Positions 21,790 to 33,419 of a stretch of 64,000 nucleotides of DNA are shown piece by piece. Origin of the DNA: Blasia pusilla (lineage: Eukaryota > Marchantiophyta > Marchantiopsida > Blasiales); assembly GCA_050084515.1 (NCBI GenBank), contig CM114272.1, positions 5,146,001 through 5,210,000 on the forward strand, written 5' to 3'. The notes beneath the pieces are model-generated. The model had not been told where the DNA came from. It saw only the letters and a program-made list of their open reading frames with translations, and did not search any database. The first letter of the stretch is position 1. Each line of letters begins with the position of its first letter. The translations under genes and the position numbers were made by a program.

Positions 21790-23778
21790 TGCCGCATGAA
21801 GTTTCCCCATTGTCTCATTCGTACAGTCCACCAACTCAGCCAAGAGCACAACTCTTTGTACTTCCCCTCAATCACATGCTTCCTCCACCACCCATGAAGT
21901 TCTTCTTGGCATTCCATGGCCTATTTCAAGGTTTTGGTGTCCTTGCAGCGTTGGAGTAGAGTGACATGCTCTGTCCTCTTATTCTCCTTGATGCAAGATT
22001 TGGTGTACCGGGTCACACACTCTTGCCAATGGAAAGCATCCGACCTTTCTCTCTCCGGTTGAACCTCTCCACCCAGAACACTTCCTTGATAGCAATCCAC
22101 CCAGGTTGTGCATTGTCTGCCATGAACCCATAAATTTTCGGAAGTGCCCTTTTGTTTTCCTTCACCACCTCCAATAAGAGTAACCAGCACATCTTCAAAC
22201 TGCCAACGTCTTCTACTTTTACTTCACACACAAATATAGTTTTGAGTGCCTTCTCCACATGGTCATAAACGTGAGCACCCATTGTCAGCCATCCGTTCAG
22301 CACTCTGTAGCAAATATCAAAGCTTACCCAGCTGCTGTAAAGATCTTCCCCTTCCCCTTCTATAAGATTGAAGCCACTCGACGGATCTGTGGTTGACATT
22401 TTGAAGACATAGGCCTTGGATCTCTCGCCTCCCTGGCCCATGAACTGCCATCTCTGAATGAATGGAAATCTGGAGTTAGCCTTGACTCTGGAAATGACAT
22501 CCATTTCGGCCGTCTTTCCATCCACTACCCGTATTTGACGCAGAAAATTCCGGAAGCATTCAGGATCAGCGAGAAATGCGAGATTTTCCCTGAGTTCTTA
22601 CTCCTCAACAGCCGTGATCTCGCCCTGTCCAAGGATTCCAAGCAATTGTTCACAAATTTGTGATGCTGTTCTGAGCTTGATCACTCCGGACTTTGAACTC
22701 GGAGAGTTTCTGTAAACCTCGATCACTTTCTTTGCCACATCCTCTTTGATGTGTCTTTGAATTGCATCGGTCACAGGATGAGTGTGGGAGCCAACATGAA
22801 CTTCCAGACCCTCACGTGGAGCCAAATTCGTGGACAATGAAAAATATGTATGCAGGACACGCTCCAACGCAGAAAGGGGATGCTTGACAATGAGGACATC
22901 GATGGCCTCCCGGTGGCACCAACCTCCTATGGAGTTTCTGCATTCTTGGGGGAGAATTGCGACGTATTGACCCGCCCGTTGCGCTCTAGATACGGGCATG
23001 CTGGACTTCTACATTCCAAGGCTCCAACGCATTGGCGGCGGGAGACAATCCAAGGACCATCTGGAATTGAAGCACTAGTCCGTTGAAGCCTGCACAATCG
23101 ATGACAATCAAACTTTCTGTCCATATCCTTCAAGCGTCCTCTATCTTTATTTTGAGCAGGAGCAGCAAGTGGAGGCAACTCAAAAATACAATTACCATCG
23201 TACGTGGGCGGCAACTCATTGACAAGAATGTGCTTGAACATTTTCAAGGTCAGAGATGATAGGAAACTATTTCCTGATACTCGCAAGAGGAACGAGTAGG
23301 CGAATAGAGGGCCCAATTGATGTCCGATAGATACACTGAGGTTGACGACATCCGGAATATCTTCAGGAAGTACAACATTCTTACGAGCGTGTGAAGTTGG
23401 AGTCGATGCCGGATCTACTAAGCTAGGAGTTGCAAACGTAGAGCTCGGTGCACTAGGAAAGGCTCGACCGTCTACTTGGGAAACTGAGGAATTCAGAGGC
23501 AAGCCGTTAACTCTATATTGACCATTTGCTAGAGGTAGGAGATTCCATACTTTACGGTCTCCAATCACTGGCTGGACTGTCTCACCTATTATGTCCTCCG
23601 TACCGTCCACCCTAACATCCTTGGATACAAAGATGGTTCCAATTTGGAGAAGAAATCGAACTAAGAGAAAAATTTCATCGACTGGTATGAAAGACTCACG
23701 AGCTTGCGGTCGAACGATTTCTGATTGAGGAAGGGCCGCTAGATGACTGCCACAAGGGAACTTCACATAATTATCCAT
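21790..23778 (-). pseudogene. MULE-like transposase with zinc-binding N-domain, decayed
   Basis: Start ATG at 23776-23778 (MDNYVKFPCGSHLAALP). The first 283 codons end in a cysteine-rich segment (CVGALECRSPACPYLERNG, then CPHC in another frame). Downstream GSHTHP (about 22770) completes what looks like a WRKY-GCM1/FLYWCH-type zinc-binding unit, commonly fused to Mutator-like transposases. A DDE-like motif FMADNAQPGWIAIKEVF (about 22085-22135) carries a catalytic-type Asp, and FHWQECVTRYTKSCI follows in the next frame, like the C/H region of MULE transposases. Frames change at about 22930, 22870, 22570 and 22090, so it is not functional as one frame. A TATAAATT on the minus strand at about 23859-23866 could be its promoter. 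The MULE assignment is from motif recall and is moderate. Confidence 0.5.
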
Positions 23779-23960
23779 TCCTAGAAGATTCCAACGGGAG
23801 GAGACTAAGAATAAGAATGAGGATAAAAATGGGATTGCGAATGAGAATAAGAATGTTTAATTTATAGTGAATAGGGACTCAGATTCTCCTGACAAAATTT
23901 GACTAACAAGATATAGTTTTGTAGGTGAGAATGTCTGACATAATGGATTCAATTCTGTTA

Positions 23961-24648
23961 CAACCTGACGGAGTCCGATGGGTTGTAAAATTTGGGAATC
24001 AAAGACGTGGGTTGCGAAGCACCCACTTCTATTTTTTGTTTCCGTGTCCCAATGCAAGTTGGAACCCGTCGGAGTCCGTTGGGTTGGTACCCCCTTCTTG
24101 CCGACCAATGGTCTTTTGAGTCGATTTTGCTAGCGTCAAACACGAGACATCGCTTGCATTTGCAAAGGCAACCAATTGTTGGGGACTTTTGCGGGATTGT
24201 CCAACTCAGGGTAGATGTTGTAACCCGTCGGATTGCTAAGGGTTGCCTCGGAACTATGCGTTGTCGTATTGTTACCCGAGGGATAGAAAAGCGTACAACT
24301 TGTCTCTAACCAACGGGTTGCCCTGGTACCTCGCCTATTACCCCAAGATAAGCAAAGCGTGTAACCCATTGGCCTCCGATGAGTTGCGTGGGTGCCCCGC
24401 CTTCTTGCCCAAAGATGGCGGAGGCGCGCAACCCGTCGGCCTCAGATGGGTTGCGCAATTGCCTCGCCTTGTAACGCTTACATGAAGGAAGCGTGCAACC
24501 TGTCGGCCTCTGATGAGTTCCGCGGGTAGCCCACGTTCTTGCCCGAAGACGGCAGAGGCGCACAACCTGTCGGTTTCCGACGGGTTGCCAAGAGGACGAA
24601 TGCCTGGAACCCGTAGAAAGCGTGCAACCCGTCGGAGCCGTCGGGTTG
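23961..24648. repeat. Palindromic repeats, group 2, partly a 67-bp tandem array
   Basis: Copies lie at about 23961-23986, 24062-24087, 24221-24246, 24361-24387, 24428-24454, 24495-24520, 24562-24588 and 24624-24648, plus a half-site at 24309-24318. From 24361 the spacing is 67, 67, 67 and 62 bp, and the spacers are similar (TTCTTGCCC, GGCGGAGGCG), so this part is a minisatellite. All lie in the shared upstream region of the two divergent genes. Confidence 0.85.
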
Positions 24649-24738
24649 GTGGTTTTCACGTCCAGACTTCCATAACGGCCGACACGTCGCCATCGGAACG
24701 ACGATGCGACCCAACAGTAAGCCCATCGATTCGGAAAG

Positions 24739-24747
24739 TATAAATAG
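24739..24747 (+). promoter_or_regulatory. TATA box of the ParB-like gene
   Basis: TATAAATAG lies 225 bp upstream of the ATG at 24972 and just downstream of the palindrome array. Confidence 0.65.
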
Positions 24748-24971
24748 CTGAGGGTTCGGTCATTTCCGGTTCTTCGTTTCGCAATCTCAATTGCTTTTCC
24801 ACGCAACGGCTGACGAGATACCAAGGGGCGCTTTACACAACGACTCATCGCGAGACGATTCGAGCTACTCATCAAGGCGACTCATCGCGACAACAGCAAG
24901 GCAACTCCTCGAGGCGACTCATCATGCACAGAAAGAAATTTTCTTGTCCATAGGAGGCATTTTCGGGAATA

Positions 24972-27900
24972 ATGACGAGGAAAAAAACTCAAGCAAGCAA
25001 GGTTGAGAGCTTCACTCCCAAGGGTGGGAGGACTCCTGCGTCACCATCTCCAAGGTCTTGTTCGGCCAATGAGATAAGGCAGCAAGAAATCGAGGAGCGG
25101 GAAAGGGAAGCGGAGATACACAAGCAAGAGCTTCTTGCAAAACATGTTAAGGAGGTGCTCGAAAAACAGAACGTAGAGGCTGAGGCGTGGCAGGCCTTGA
25201 AAAAAAGGATCGCCGATGAAAAGCGTGAGAAGAAGCGTCTGGACGCGTCGGTGAGGAGAGCAAAATTGGCAAAAGCTCGAAGGGAAAAAGCGATTGCCAT
25301 TGCAGAAAGCCCGGCCCGTCCAACCGAAAGTGTTGAGATGTAGGAAATATCCCCGATGAAGTCCGGGGACACAATCAATATAGCGGAAAAGGACGAAGTT
25401 CGAGTGACGGACGATGAGGTCATGGGGACCGCCAGCGTGGAGATGGTGGACATCGCTGAAGAAGCAGGAGAGCAATCTTCCTCGTCTCTTAGCCCGGCCA
25501 AAGAAATCGACCTCTATTGGATCGACGAGTTTCCAGTGGACTTGCCAGTTGCTGTCCCAGAGCAGTTGGCTGGCCAAGACACCGACCCAATCTTCGAGCG
25601 GGTAAGAAACGATCTTGGATCTTTGAGTTATGTGAAGGGCCATGTTGCAATTCATTGGCAATTCAGTGTAGTTTATTGACCTTGTCCCCGTTGTGACAAG
25701 TGGTAAAGTAGATGGCACTGATGGAGGGCCAAAACGCCCCGCGAATTCCACTTTGCCGATTGCGAACAATGGAGTACATCCGCGAAATTCAGTGTGACGA
25801 GGATATCGCGAAGCTGAAACAATCGGCAGCGACAACATCCTACGTCGACAGCTTCCCTCCGTTCTATGTTCAGCCTTACAATGAGCATGAAACCCAAGCG
25901 ATGGTTATAGAGGAGGACTTGGAAGCGCTCGACACATATGGGAGGTAGAGAGATCATGAATTCAGAAGGGTGATTGAGGTGACGGAATTTAGTTGGATGC
26001 GGAACTTGTATTTCTTCATCTGGGATGGAAACCACAGGTTCATGGCGTGTATCCAGTTTGCAAAGGAGCGCCCAAACTCATTGGAGGCGCATTTTTGCGT
26101 GAAGGCAGTCGTGCTACATCCATACCCTCATCACATGGCGACGGTGGAGATGGCAATGCATGCCATGAACACGTAAGTTTCCTCTTGCCGCAAACCGTCG
26201 GACTCCGACAACTTGTTTGACTCGCCACTATTTTTGTCATATCTTTGGCCAAAAGCAACTTGTCGGAGTCCGAGAAGTTGCTCGACTGGCCGCTATTTTA
26301 GGATATTTTTGGCCGAAAGCAACTCGCTAGAGTCCGATGATTTGTTTGACTGACCACTGGTTTAGGATGTTTTTGGCCGAAAGCAACTCGTCGGAGTTTG
26401 ACAGGTTGCATTCGCTGACAGGGGAAGGTAATCGGAGTAGGGGAGTTTGATTTTTGGCGTCAAATTGCAGCTTTAATTGAAATTGCGCAACCTGTCGGAC
26501 TCGACGGGTTGATATTTTAACTTTTCTCGTGGAGACAACTCTCTAAATACAAATTATCTGACAATCCGTCGGAATCTGACGGGTTGAAAGAAGGTAATCA
26601 CAAATCTGAATGCAATCCGTTGGACTCCGCTGGGTTGCAAAATTTAGCTCGTAGCTACCATGACTATGACAACCTCTCAGAGTCCGACAAGTTGCAGGAA
26701 CCCATATAGCTTGCAAAAATTCTGATATTGAGTTTGGATGTGCAGGATTGTATCGGAGGAGGAATGTCACTCACCACTCGATTCATGATTGCGATTGGGT
26801 GAAGAAAGTGCTAACGACGCACCCGGTAGAGTACAAGGGTTCTTGGGCGACGCCCTTGTAAATGAGATGCTAGCAAAGAGTGCTCAAATAAAAAAAAAGA
26901 CTTGGGCAAATACATTTATTTCCCAAGATGCAGCAATGACAATACTTTGCTGGTCGAAAATACATGCCGCCAAGAAGAGCGCTGCATTGGAGCTGGAGCA
27001 GAGGGAGAAAGTATCTGTGTCTAAGCGTGCTAAATTCATCCAAGTTGCAGTATCTGCAACTACGAAGTACACGGCAAGCAAGATGCAGCGCTACATCGCC
27101 ATTCTCAACCTCGAACTTGGCCCCGATTTCTACAAGGAGTTGAAGGCGATAATCAAGCGCGAGTGGAAGATAGATGAAGATCCGCAGGGTCGGATTGGGG
27201 AGAAAGTGTCCCTCAATCGCGTGCATCGATTTGCCTTGTCCGGAATTTTGGAATTTAGGAGAATCCGACTGATGAAAATCAATCTCGAGGGCATAGAGGC
27301 CCAAAAGAGGGCGGCACACCATCCTCTGGGTGTCTCTGATCCAGCGATCTCCCACTGGCTCCGTGAATGGTCATTCTGGGACGCGTTGGAGCTTCTCGGG
27401 AAGTCCATGCTCGTGGGTCTCCAAGCGGAGCTGAAAAGAATAGAGCCAGTTCCGGAGGAAGCAAACTTCGAGAGTGCTGAAGATTTTGAACTTTGGCTGG
27501 ATGACATGCGGGACAAGCCCATAAAAAACCCAGGCTTCAGGTCGATGTTCAAAGATCGCATCCTCCCTCAGGCAGACCTTGATGAAGAAATAGAGGTGAA
27601 GAAAAGGGATTTCGCAAAGAAGAAGCAAGATCTTCAAGAGAAGGCGGCCGATGCATCTCGACTAAGAGCTGCCCAACGCATGGTGTTCAAGTACCTCGTC
27701 CATTGTAAGAATGCAGGTACATGGCAAAAAATACCGGCAACCTGCAAATTATGGGCTTCTCCGCCTGATGGAGAGACATTTTCCATGTACGACATGGAGA
27801 TGGCTCAAAGCATGTCCAACTAGGAGGTAGAGAATTTCCCGATCTGGCTGGACTTCAACGACGTTGAGGACACAACCGAGAAAAGTCTACGCCTGCTCTA

Positions 27901-28640
27901 TGATGCAGTGACCGCAGGTAGGGACGACATCACCAATTTCGTGCAGCCTGAAGACTTTTTGGAAGGAGATGCGGAGGAGCAAGCCCTCGAGACAGCAAAG
28001 TTGGTATCCAATATCGTCACCGCGAAGGAAAAATCTACAGCGGGTCTCAAAGCCAAGGCGAGGGGATCGAAGAATTCCGAGGCCGAGTCTTCCCAAAGAG
28101 AGGCTGAGAATTCAAGGCGAGAGCCGGAATCGTCTGGGCGAGCGGGGAGAGAGGTCGGACCAGGTCCTCCGCAAAAAAAACTCCACCAGAGTGTGAGGTA
28201 ATAGAGACCCCAACAAGCAAACCGCAGACTCGGGAGAAGCGGAAGCGAGAGGCGCCAGGGTTGTCCCACGAGCAGACCAAGATGTGGAATACACTCCATC
28301 ATCCTTGGGAAGACATAGAGAAACAACGACCCGGACTAGCGTCATCATTTAGTGCAGTAATCTTCTGGATGAGCTGAAAAGTTTCAGTTCCCAAGCGTCG
28401 ACACCCGCCATCGAGAAATTGACAACGTTGGGACGGAAGCTTCAACGAAACGAGCATGCTCCCTAGACGGTCCATGGGGAGGTCGAAGAGGTGGCGGTGG
28501 ATCTCCTTGTCGCTAATTTGCCCTCGGGGCTGCGCTTGTGGGATGAGAATCCGTCCGACGAGGTCTTAGACTCAAATGTCCCTCTTTCTTATGACCAGAT
28601 CATAAGAAAGGACGAGATTTTTTCAAACGATAATGGTATT
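24972..28640 (+). pseudogene. Multi-exon gene with ParB/sulfiredoxin-like domain, interrupted by C-to-T stops
   Basis: Exon 1 (24972-25601) encodes a basic N-terminus and a long charged coiled coil (EIEEREREAEIHKQELLAK). Intron 1 is 25602-25711 (GTAAGA...TAG). Exon 2 (25712-26172) has IPLCRLRTMEYIREI, a FPPFYVQP strand and FFIWDGNHRFMAC, the layout of a ParB/Srx N-terminal domain with its GxxR box. Intron 2 is 26173-26745 (GTAAGT...GCAG). Exon 3 encodes about 350 helical residues (26789-27823), then a Lys/Glu-rich tail. With these introns one frame runs to about 28198, broken only by TAG 25341, TAG 25946, TGA 26786 and TAG 27821. An A8 run at about 28174 then shifts frame, and further open sequence with TAG 28464 continues to about 28630. 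Function is unknown; ParB-fold proteins include DNA-binding CTPases and nucleases. Confidence 0.6.
26190..26695. repeat. Palindromic repeats, group 3, inside intron 2
   Basis: Eight copies lie at about 26190, 26255, 26319, 26383, 26487, 26561, 26612 and 26669 (each about 27 bp). The first four are spaced 65, 64 and 64 bp with shared spacer TTTTTGGCCGAAAGCAACT, forming a tandem array. None overlaps the exons. Confidence 0.85.
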
Positions 28641-28712
28641 TGTAAAAGTTTGCTGAATATATTTTTTGGACTTGTGGATTGTGTTCGTCTAACTACTCAG
28701 AATGTTGATTTT

Positions 28713-28807
28713 GCAACCCGTCGAATTCTGACGGGTTGCAACTTTTCACTTTTTGACCACTGCAACTTTTCAATCATTTCCAACAAGCTGTCGGATTTCA
28801 ACAGGTC
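28713..28807. repeat. Palindromic repeats, group 4, 3' flank
   Basis: A well-kept copy lies at 28713-28740 (half-site GCAACCCGTCGAA and its complement). A weaker one lies at about 28781-28807. They mark the right edge of the repeat-bearing region. Confidence 0.75.
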
Positions 28808-28809
28808 GG

Positions 28810-31800
28810 CTGCTTGAGTGATCGGACTCTTTTCCTGGGAGACCAAATTCTGAGGCATTGTGGCGGGCTTCTTCACTTTTGGCTCCTTCCCCTAGTATTG
28901 TCAAACCAGTCTTAGGCTTCTTTTCTTCTCTAAGACGTGTTGGATTCCTTGAGAATCATTGAGATGAGATTGCTAGTTCTGGTCAAATTATTTGGCAATG
29001 GTCCTCCAACAAAAATATCGTAGATTGAGAAAGGATATGTGAAGAAACTTGGGCTCACATGGAGAGTGATGGAAAAATGTTTGTAGTGGTCTTATAATGT
29101 ATATTTGTTTTTCGTCCCCTCGAAAAAAGAACTTTCTTAAAGCCCGAATGTGTACCATTACATGCTGTCTTCTAAAGATTTCATGAATTTGAAAACAACC
29201 AAAATTTTTGAAGAGAGGAGTCTAATTTGAGTTTTTTTAAGAGAGACTCTCTTTCTCCTTAAAAAATACTAGCCCCCCAAAAGATGGCCTCTAAGTACAT
29301 TGCATCTAGTTTTCTAAGAGGATTTCAAACCACATAGTTAATCTTCTTGAAAGCTCGTCCACGACCAGTATTCTTAACAAAATATCACCCTCTTATTTAC
29401 TGTTCAAAACTACTTTCACCGGAAAGGTGAAATATTTCTTCCAATAAAATGAAATAAATTCCAAGAATACATGTGATAGTGAAACCTGAACTTCTTGTGA
29501 AACTCCGATCGTGTAGAAATATTTTGCTGCTCCGAACCGTGTCATAATCGCATAGGGTGGCTCCTTATCCACCACGATCCATATTGTGACACAGATGTCT
29601 TCTTGGAAAGAGGTACAGGAGCAGCGTGAGTAGCCGTTTAGGATTTTAAAAATCCGTTACCAACACATACAACTACGCAGCATTGTTCTGAATCGACACC
29701 TTCCATCCACCTAGCATCTTTACGCTTGAGTCTGCATTTTCTGCATCTGAGCTGGACGAGTGAGCTCTTGTACTGTATCCGGCATCCAAATGTGGCAAAT
29801 GGAAAGAAAACTGTACATGTGATGACCATATCAAGTGTTTCACGGCCTATTCTTCCTGAAACGTTTTCCGTTATTAGGGCCTCCCATACGAACCAACACT
29901 TGACACGATCGGCTCCCGTCAGGTGGCGCGTCAGGAGGCAATCTGAAGCGTTTATATTCTCATTTACTTCCGATAAGATTGGGTTCGGATATATCCATGC
30001 TCGGAACACCTTGGATCCAGAATCCAGATGCTTCGGGTTTATGAAGGAGGAAGAGTATATTCGTTTATTCCATAAAGATCTTACGCTCGCGTTTAACTTT
30101 CGACAATTTCAACATGGGAAAGTTGTGATAATGCCGCATGGGCGTCAAGTCACACAATTCAAACGTAACCAATAGGTGAGAATTCTCCAGAATTTTTTCA
30201 AGAACACCAACTTTTAAAAAGTTGGTGTTCATGAAAAAAGAAAGACCTGGCGCTGCATTGGGGACAATTAAAAATTAACTGGTTCGCATGATCTCAATCG
30301 AGGGAGCAATGGGTTGGGATGAGCATGCAGCATGACCAGTGAGCTCGGCGTTTCCCAAAGCCCGTGAATTCAAGAGGCGCAATGAAGAGTCCATTACACC
30401 CTGCCAATGCTGAGAAGCAAGTAGCACAGAATTGCCACTAAATACACTTCCACGTTGCTCCACACATGCGACTACTTTGAATGTGGACACAAAGCGCCAA
30501 GAAGGTGACCCCAAGACTGACCCTCTAATACTGTACAGTCTCGGACTTGTATTTTAGGCTTTCGGAGGTGGTCAAGCTCGAATTATCGCTCCGAACACTT
30601 GCACTGCTTGAGAAAGCGAATCTCATCAACAGCCTCACCTCGCTTGACACGAAGTTATAGCCTGGAAGTGCGCTGTCTGCCGCGAGACAAGGATATCTCA
30701 CGGCAGGCCTTAGTCTCTCCGTGTAGACAGACTACGGTGTCTCTGCACGGATTGGGCGAGGGAGGAAGGAAGAAACATCTCGCCACGAGTGAAGGACTTC
30801 TCGCGAGGCTAGGAAGGATTCGTAGGAATCGCTTAAGACATTGGATTAAGCGATATGTTCCGAACTTACTAAAGTGTATGTAAGCCTGACATTTTACTTG
30901 TATCCACTTGAGATTATTTGGCCACTGTTGAGAAGCCCATTTTCCAAAAGAAATAATCCCCTCAAATTATAGCCTGACGGGCGTGATGTACGTGTGCCCG
31001 ACTTGAGGTTGAAGTGGCGAAGAGACACACGGAGATGCATTTTCGGGCTCAGAAATATGATCTTCCCGTTCTGACCGTGTAGAGCTAGCTTTTACGTGGT
31101 GGCTGTCATATCCGTAAAGGAAGCGCGGTGGTCGGCCATCAGGAAAGGTGTCTACAACCAGAAACTACGACAAGATTATTTTATTGGCCAGTAACAAACA
31201 ACGTTAGGATCAGAAACTATTCCGAGTCATGTACATGTACGTCTATACAACTTAAATATAAATTTACCTGGAAATGTCCTAATAAATTTTCCTGGGTGAA
31301 TGCCCGGTGGCCAGGGTTCCCAACTTCCCATTCCAGCGAGCTTAAAATAGTCAGGATCCAGACACTAAGTTGCACAAAACATAAAGAATCCTGAAGGACA
31401 CAACGGTAACTTTTCGTAGTCACCCCCTTGTCTCACTTCCGGGAATTCCTGGCTCAATCAACCCAAACCACATGAACACAAATTTTTCATATCTAAAATA
31501 TATTTTTAATGTTCATCTTGGTGACCACCAAGATTTATGTCAAATAAACTTATTGTATCCGTTTACTGATGCGACACTAAGGTTGAGGGTTATCGCAGGG
31601 ACTTTAAAAATGAGTGTTAGAAAGCGGGAACAGTGTGAACCCCGACTCCTCGACTACAATTGCTCATAGAATCCATGCAGGTCATGGAGTTGCAAGAGAG
31701 CCATTTCTCTACCAATACGAAAAGGAACCAATCTGATGAGGGAACGGTTATTATTGCAATCTAGAAGTGCTGACCTTTCTACGCTGCGTTTCAGTCCTAA

Positions 31801-32557
31801 GATGTGACTGGCACCGATGACCCAGGAACAAGAGTAAACTATTTTTCGAGAGTTTTGAGGACAGACGTGAGAATTTTCCTGAACGATGTTGCATGGGAGA
31901 AAGTGGATGGAAATTAAACTAGAATGTTAAAAACTAATAAGAAGATCTTAAAAATATGCTATGATCTCATTAGCTATATGTAGCCATATGTGCGACCACT
32001 AAGAAAACAATATTTACCCAAGTTTATTTCCCACTTTGACCCATGTAGCGGCCCGCCTTGAGTCCGTAGGGTAGTTGGCTTATTGTTGGAGGGTCCTCTA
32101 ATATGCTTTTTAGACTTTCTAACTCTTTGGCAAAAAAATTACCAATAGAACTAGGAAGACGTTTTAAGTACCGTACATGCTAATTGAATATATCACATTC
32201 GATATCTTCGAATTCGAGATATAATTACAAAAATTTCCAGGTCCCCTTAAATTTTTTATAACAGTTTGCTATATCAACATGCATATGGTAGAGCACAAAG
32301 CAACAATTAAAAGAGATTCGTGAGCTTTTGTCTTAACGAAATTGGTAACAGCATCCTAAGTGCTATACATTGGTCCGAAGAGACTCTACGCTCCTATACA
32401 CGAATCTCGCTCTGCTTAGCCCAGGTAGCAGCGGCGAAAGAAACCCGAAGTTTGCTCAGATGTCGAAGCTAAGGCGATTCAGCACATGCTTGCCACCAGA
32501 TCAGCCATCAATTGGGTATTCGCCACCCGCTTAATCTAAAGCTCCCATTTGCAGCGA
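28810..32557. other. Intergenic, one strong hairpin
   Basis: No gene is recognised. The longest open frames (29726-30175 plus, 29638-30009 minus) overlap on opposite strands and show no domain. 30193-30239 is an inverted repeat with arms of about 23 nt (TTTTTTCAAGAACACCAAC and its complement) and almost no loop. The rest is AT-rich. Confidence 0.55.
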
Positions 32558-33163
32558 CTACTGCAATACAGACCGTTCATCATTAATCTCGACCTCTCCG
32601 ACCACCCTGTAAGCGTTTCCTCCACGAACCCTCTCGTATCTCACAGTACCACGCGCGCCATCAAGTCCCCCACTTCCACCAACGATGGCGAGCTCCTGGT
32701 TCCTCTGGTCCTTACCATTCTCCAAGTTCCATAGACCACGGAGGTGGAGCTGAGCATTGGCGAATCTTCTACCGTGGTCAGATCTGTCTCCCTGGTGGTT
32801 GATCTCCACGTTTTGGAACTGTATGCTATAAACTTCATGAACCTGGTTCTGGTTGGTGTAGAAGTAGAGACCGCTCACGGTGGCTTGGTGCTCGGAGTTG
32901 CGATCTTCTCTTTTGGTCGCCCTGTTGGAAAACACGACCCCCCTGCCGGCGTCTCTGTCCCTCCCGTTGTCCCTTCCATCGTTTGATCTGGGTCCGAAAA
33001 CCTCCACCTCATTGGAATCACGATCAGAGTCGTCATTATCAGCTTGCTGCTGATATATCTCGAACCGGATGGTCTGGGCTCCACGTCTGTCAGCTTGCAC
33101 CAAGCACACGCTGGCCAGCATGACGCATCCGGCCAGAATGAAGAGCATGTCACCGCGGGCCAT
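32558..33163 (-). CDS. Dirigent-like secreted protein DIR2
   Basis: The ATG at 33161-33163 (MARGDMLFILAGCVMLASVC) opens a 201-codon frame with a signal peptide ending near VQADRR. The core is shared with DIR1 and DIR4: QTIRFEIYQQ, GRGVVFSNRATKREDRNSE, QATVSGLYFYTNQNQVHEV, AQLHLRGLWNLENG, ELAIVGGSGGLDGARG, YRVVGEVEIND. It acts extracellularly if it follows the dirigent family. The coding sequence has no intron; a leader intron ends at CAG (33174-33176), 10 bp before the ATG. The family's usual GTAAGTGAG donor has changed here (TTCAGTGAG), and the nearest usable GT is 33634-33635, giving an intron of about 462 nt. The frame is complete with no damage. Confidence 0.8.
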   Translation of the reverse strand: MARGDMLFILAGCVMLASVCLVQADRRGAQTIRFEIYQQQADNDDSDRDSNEVEVFGPRSNDGRDNGRDRDAGRGVVFSNRATKREDRNSEHQATVSGLYFYTNQNQVHEVYSIQFQNVEINHQGDRSDHGRRFANAQLHLRGLWNLENGKDQRNQELAIVGGSGGLDGARGTVRYERVRGGNAYRVVGEVEINDERSVLQ

Positions 33164-33419
33164 GGTTACAAATCTGCAGGTGGACGTAAGATCCTGGATT
33201 ATTAAGAGTCACATGGTAATGTGTATGCTTGTTAGAACCTGAAGCTACGTTGATCTCAATTTGAGTCTTCTCCAAACATACAAAACCTACCAATCAATAT
33301 TCTCTTGAATTGAAGATGAATAGAATAATTATATATCGATGGGTAGCTTCAAAAAGAAAACTGGAATTCAGCTCAATTGAATAACAAAATGGCCATTGTC
33401 ACGTAAAGATCTAAGCGTT

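Noticed and set aside
24361-24648. CRISPR-like array from regularly spaced palindromes
   Set aside because: Spacers are themselves similar (67-bp minisatellite), repeats are degenerate, no cas genes are present and the host is a plant.
25041-25838. Long minus-strand open frame of 265 codons
   Set aside because: It is the antisense shadow of the coiled-coil exon of the ParB-like gene; its Phe/Leu/Ser-rich content mirrors the Lys/Glu-rich sense strand.
29638-30175. Candidate gene between 29.6 and 30.2 kb
   Set aside because: Overlapping frames on both strands are of similar length, and neither shows a domain, splice signals or a paralogue.
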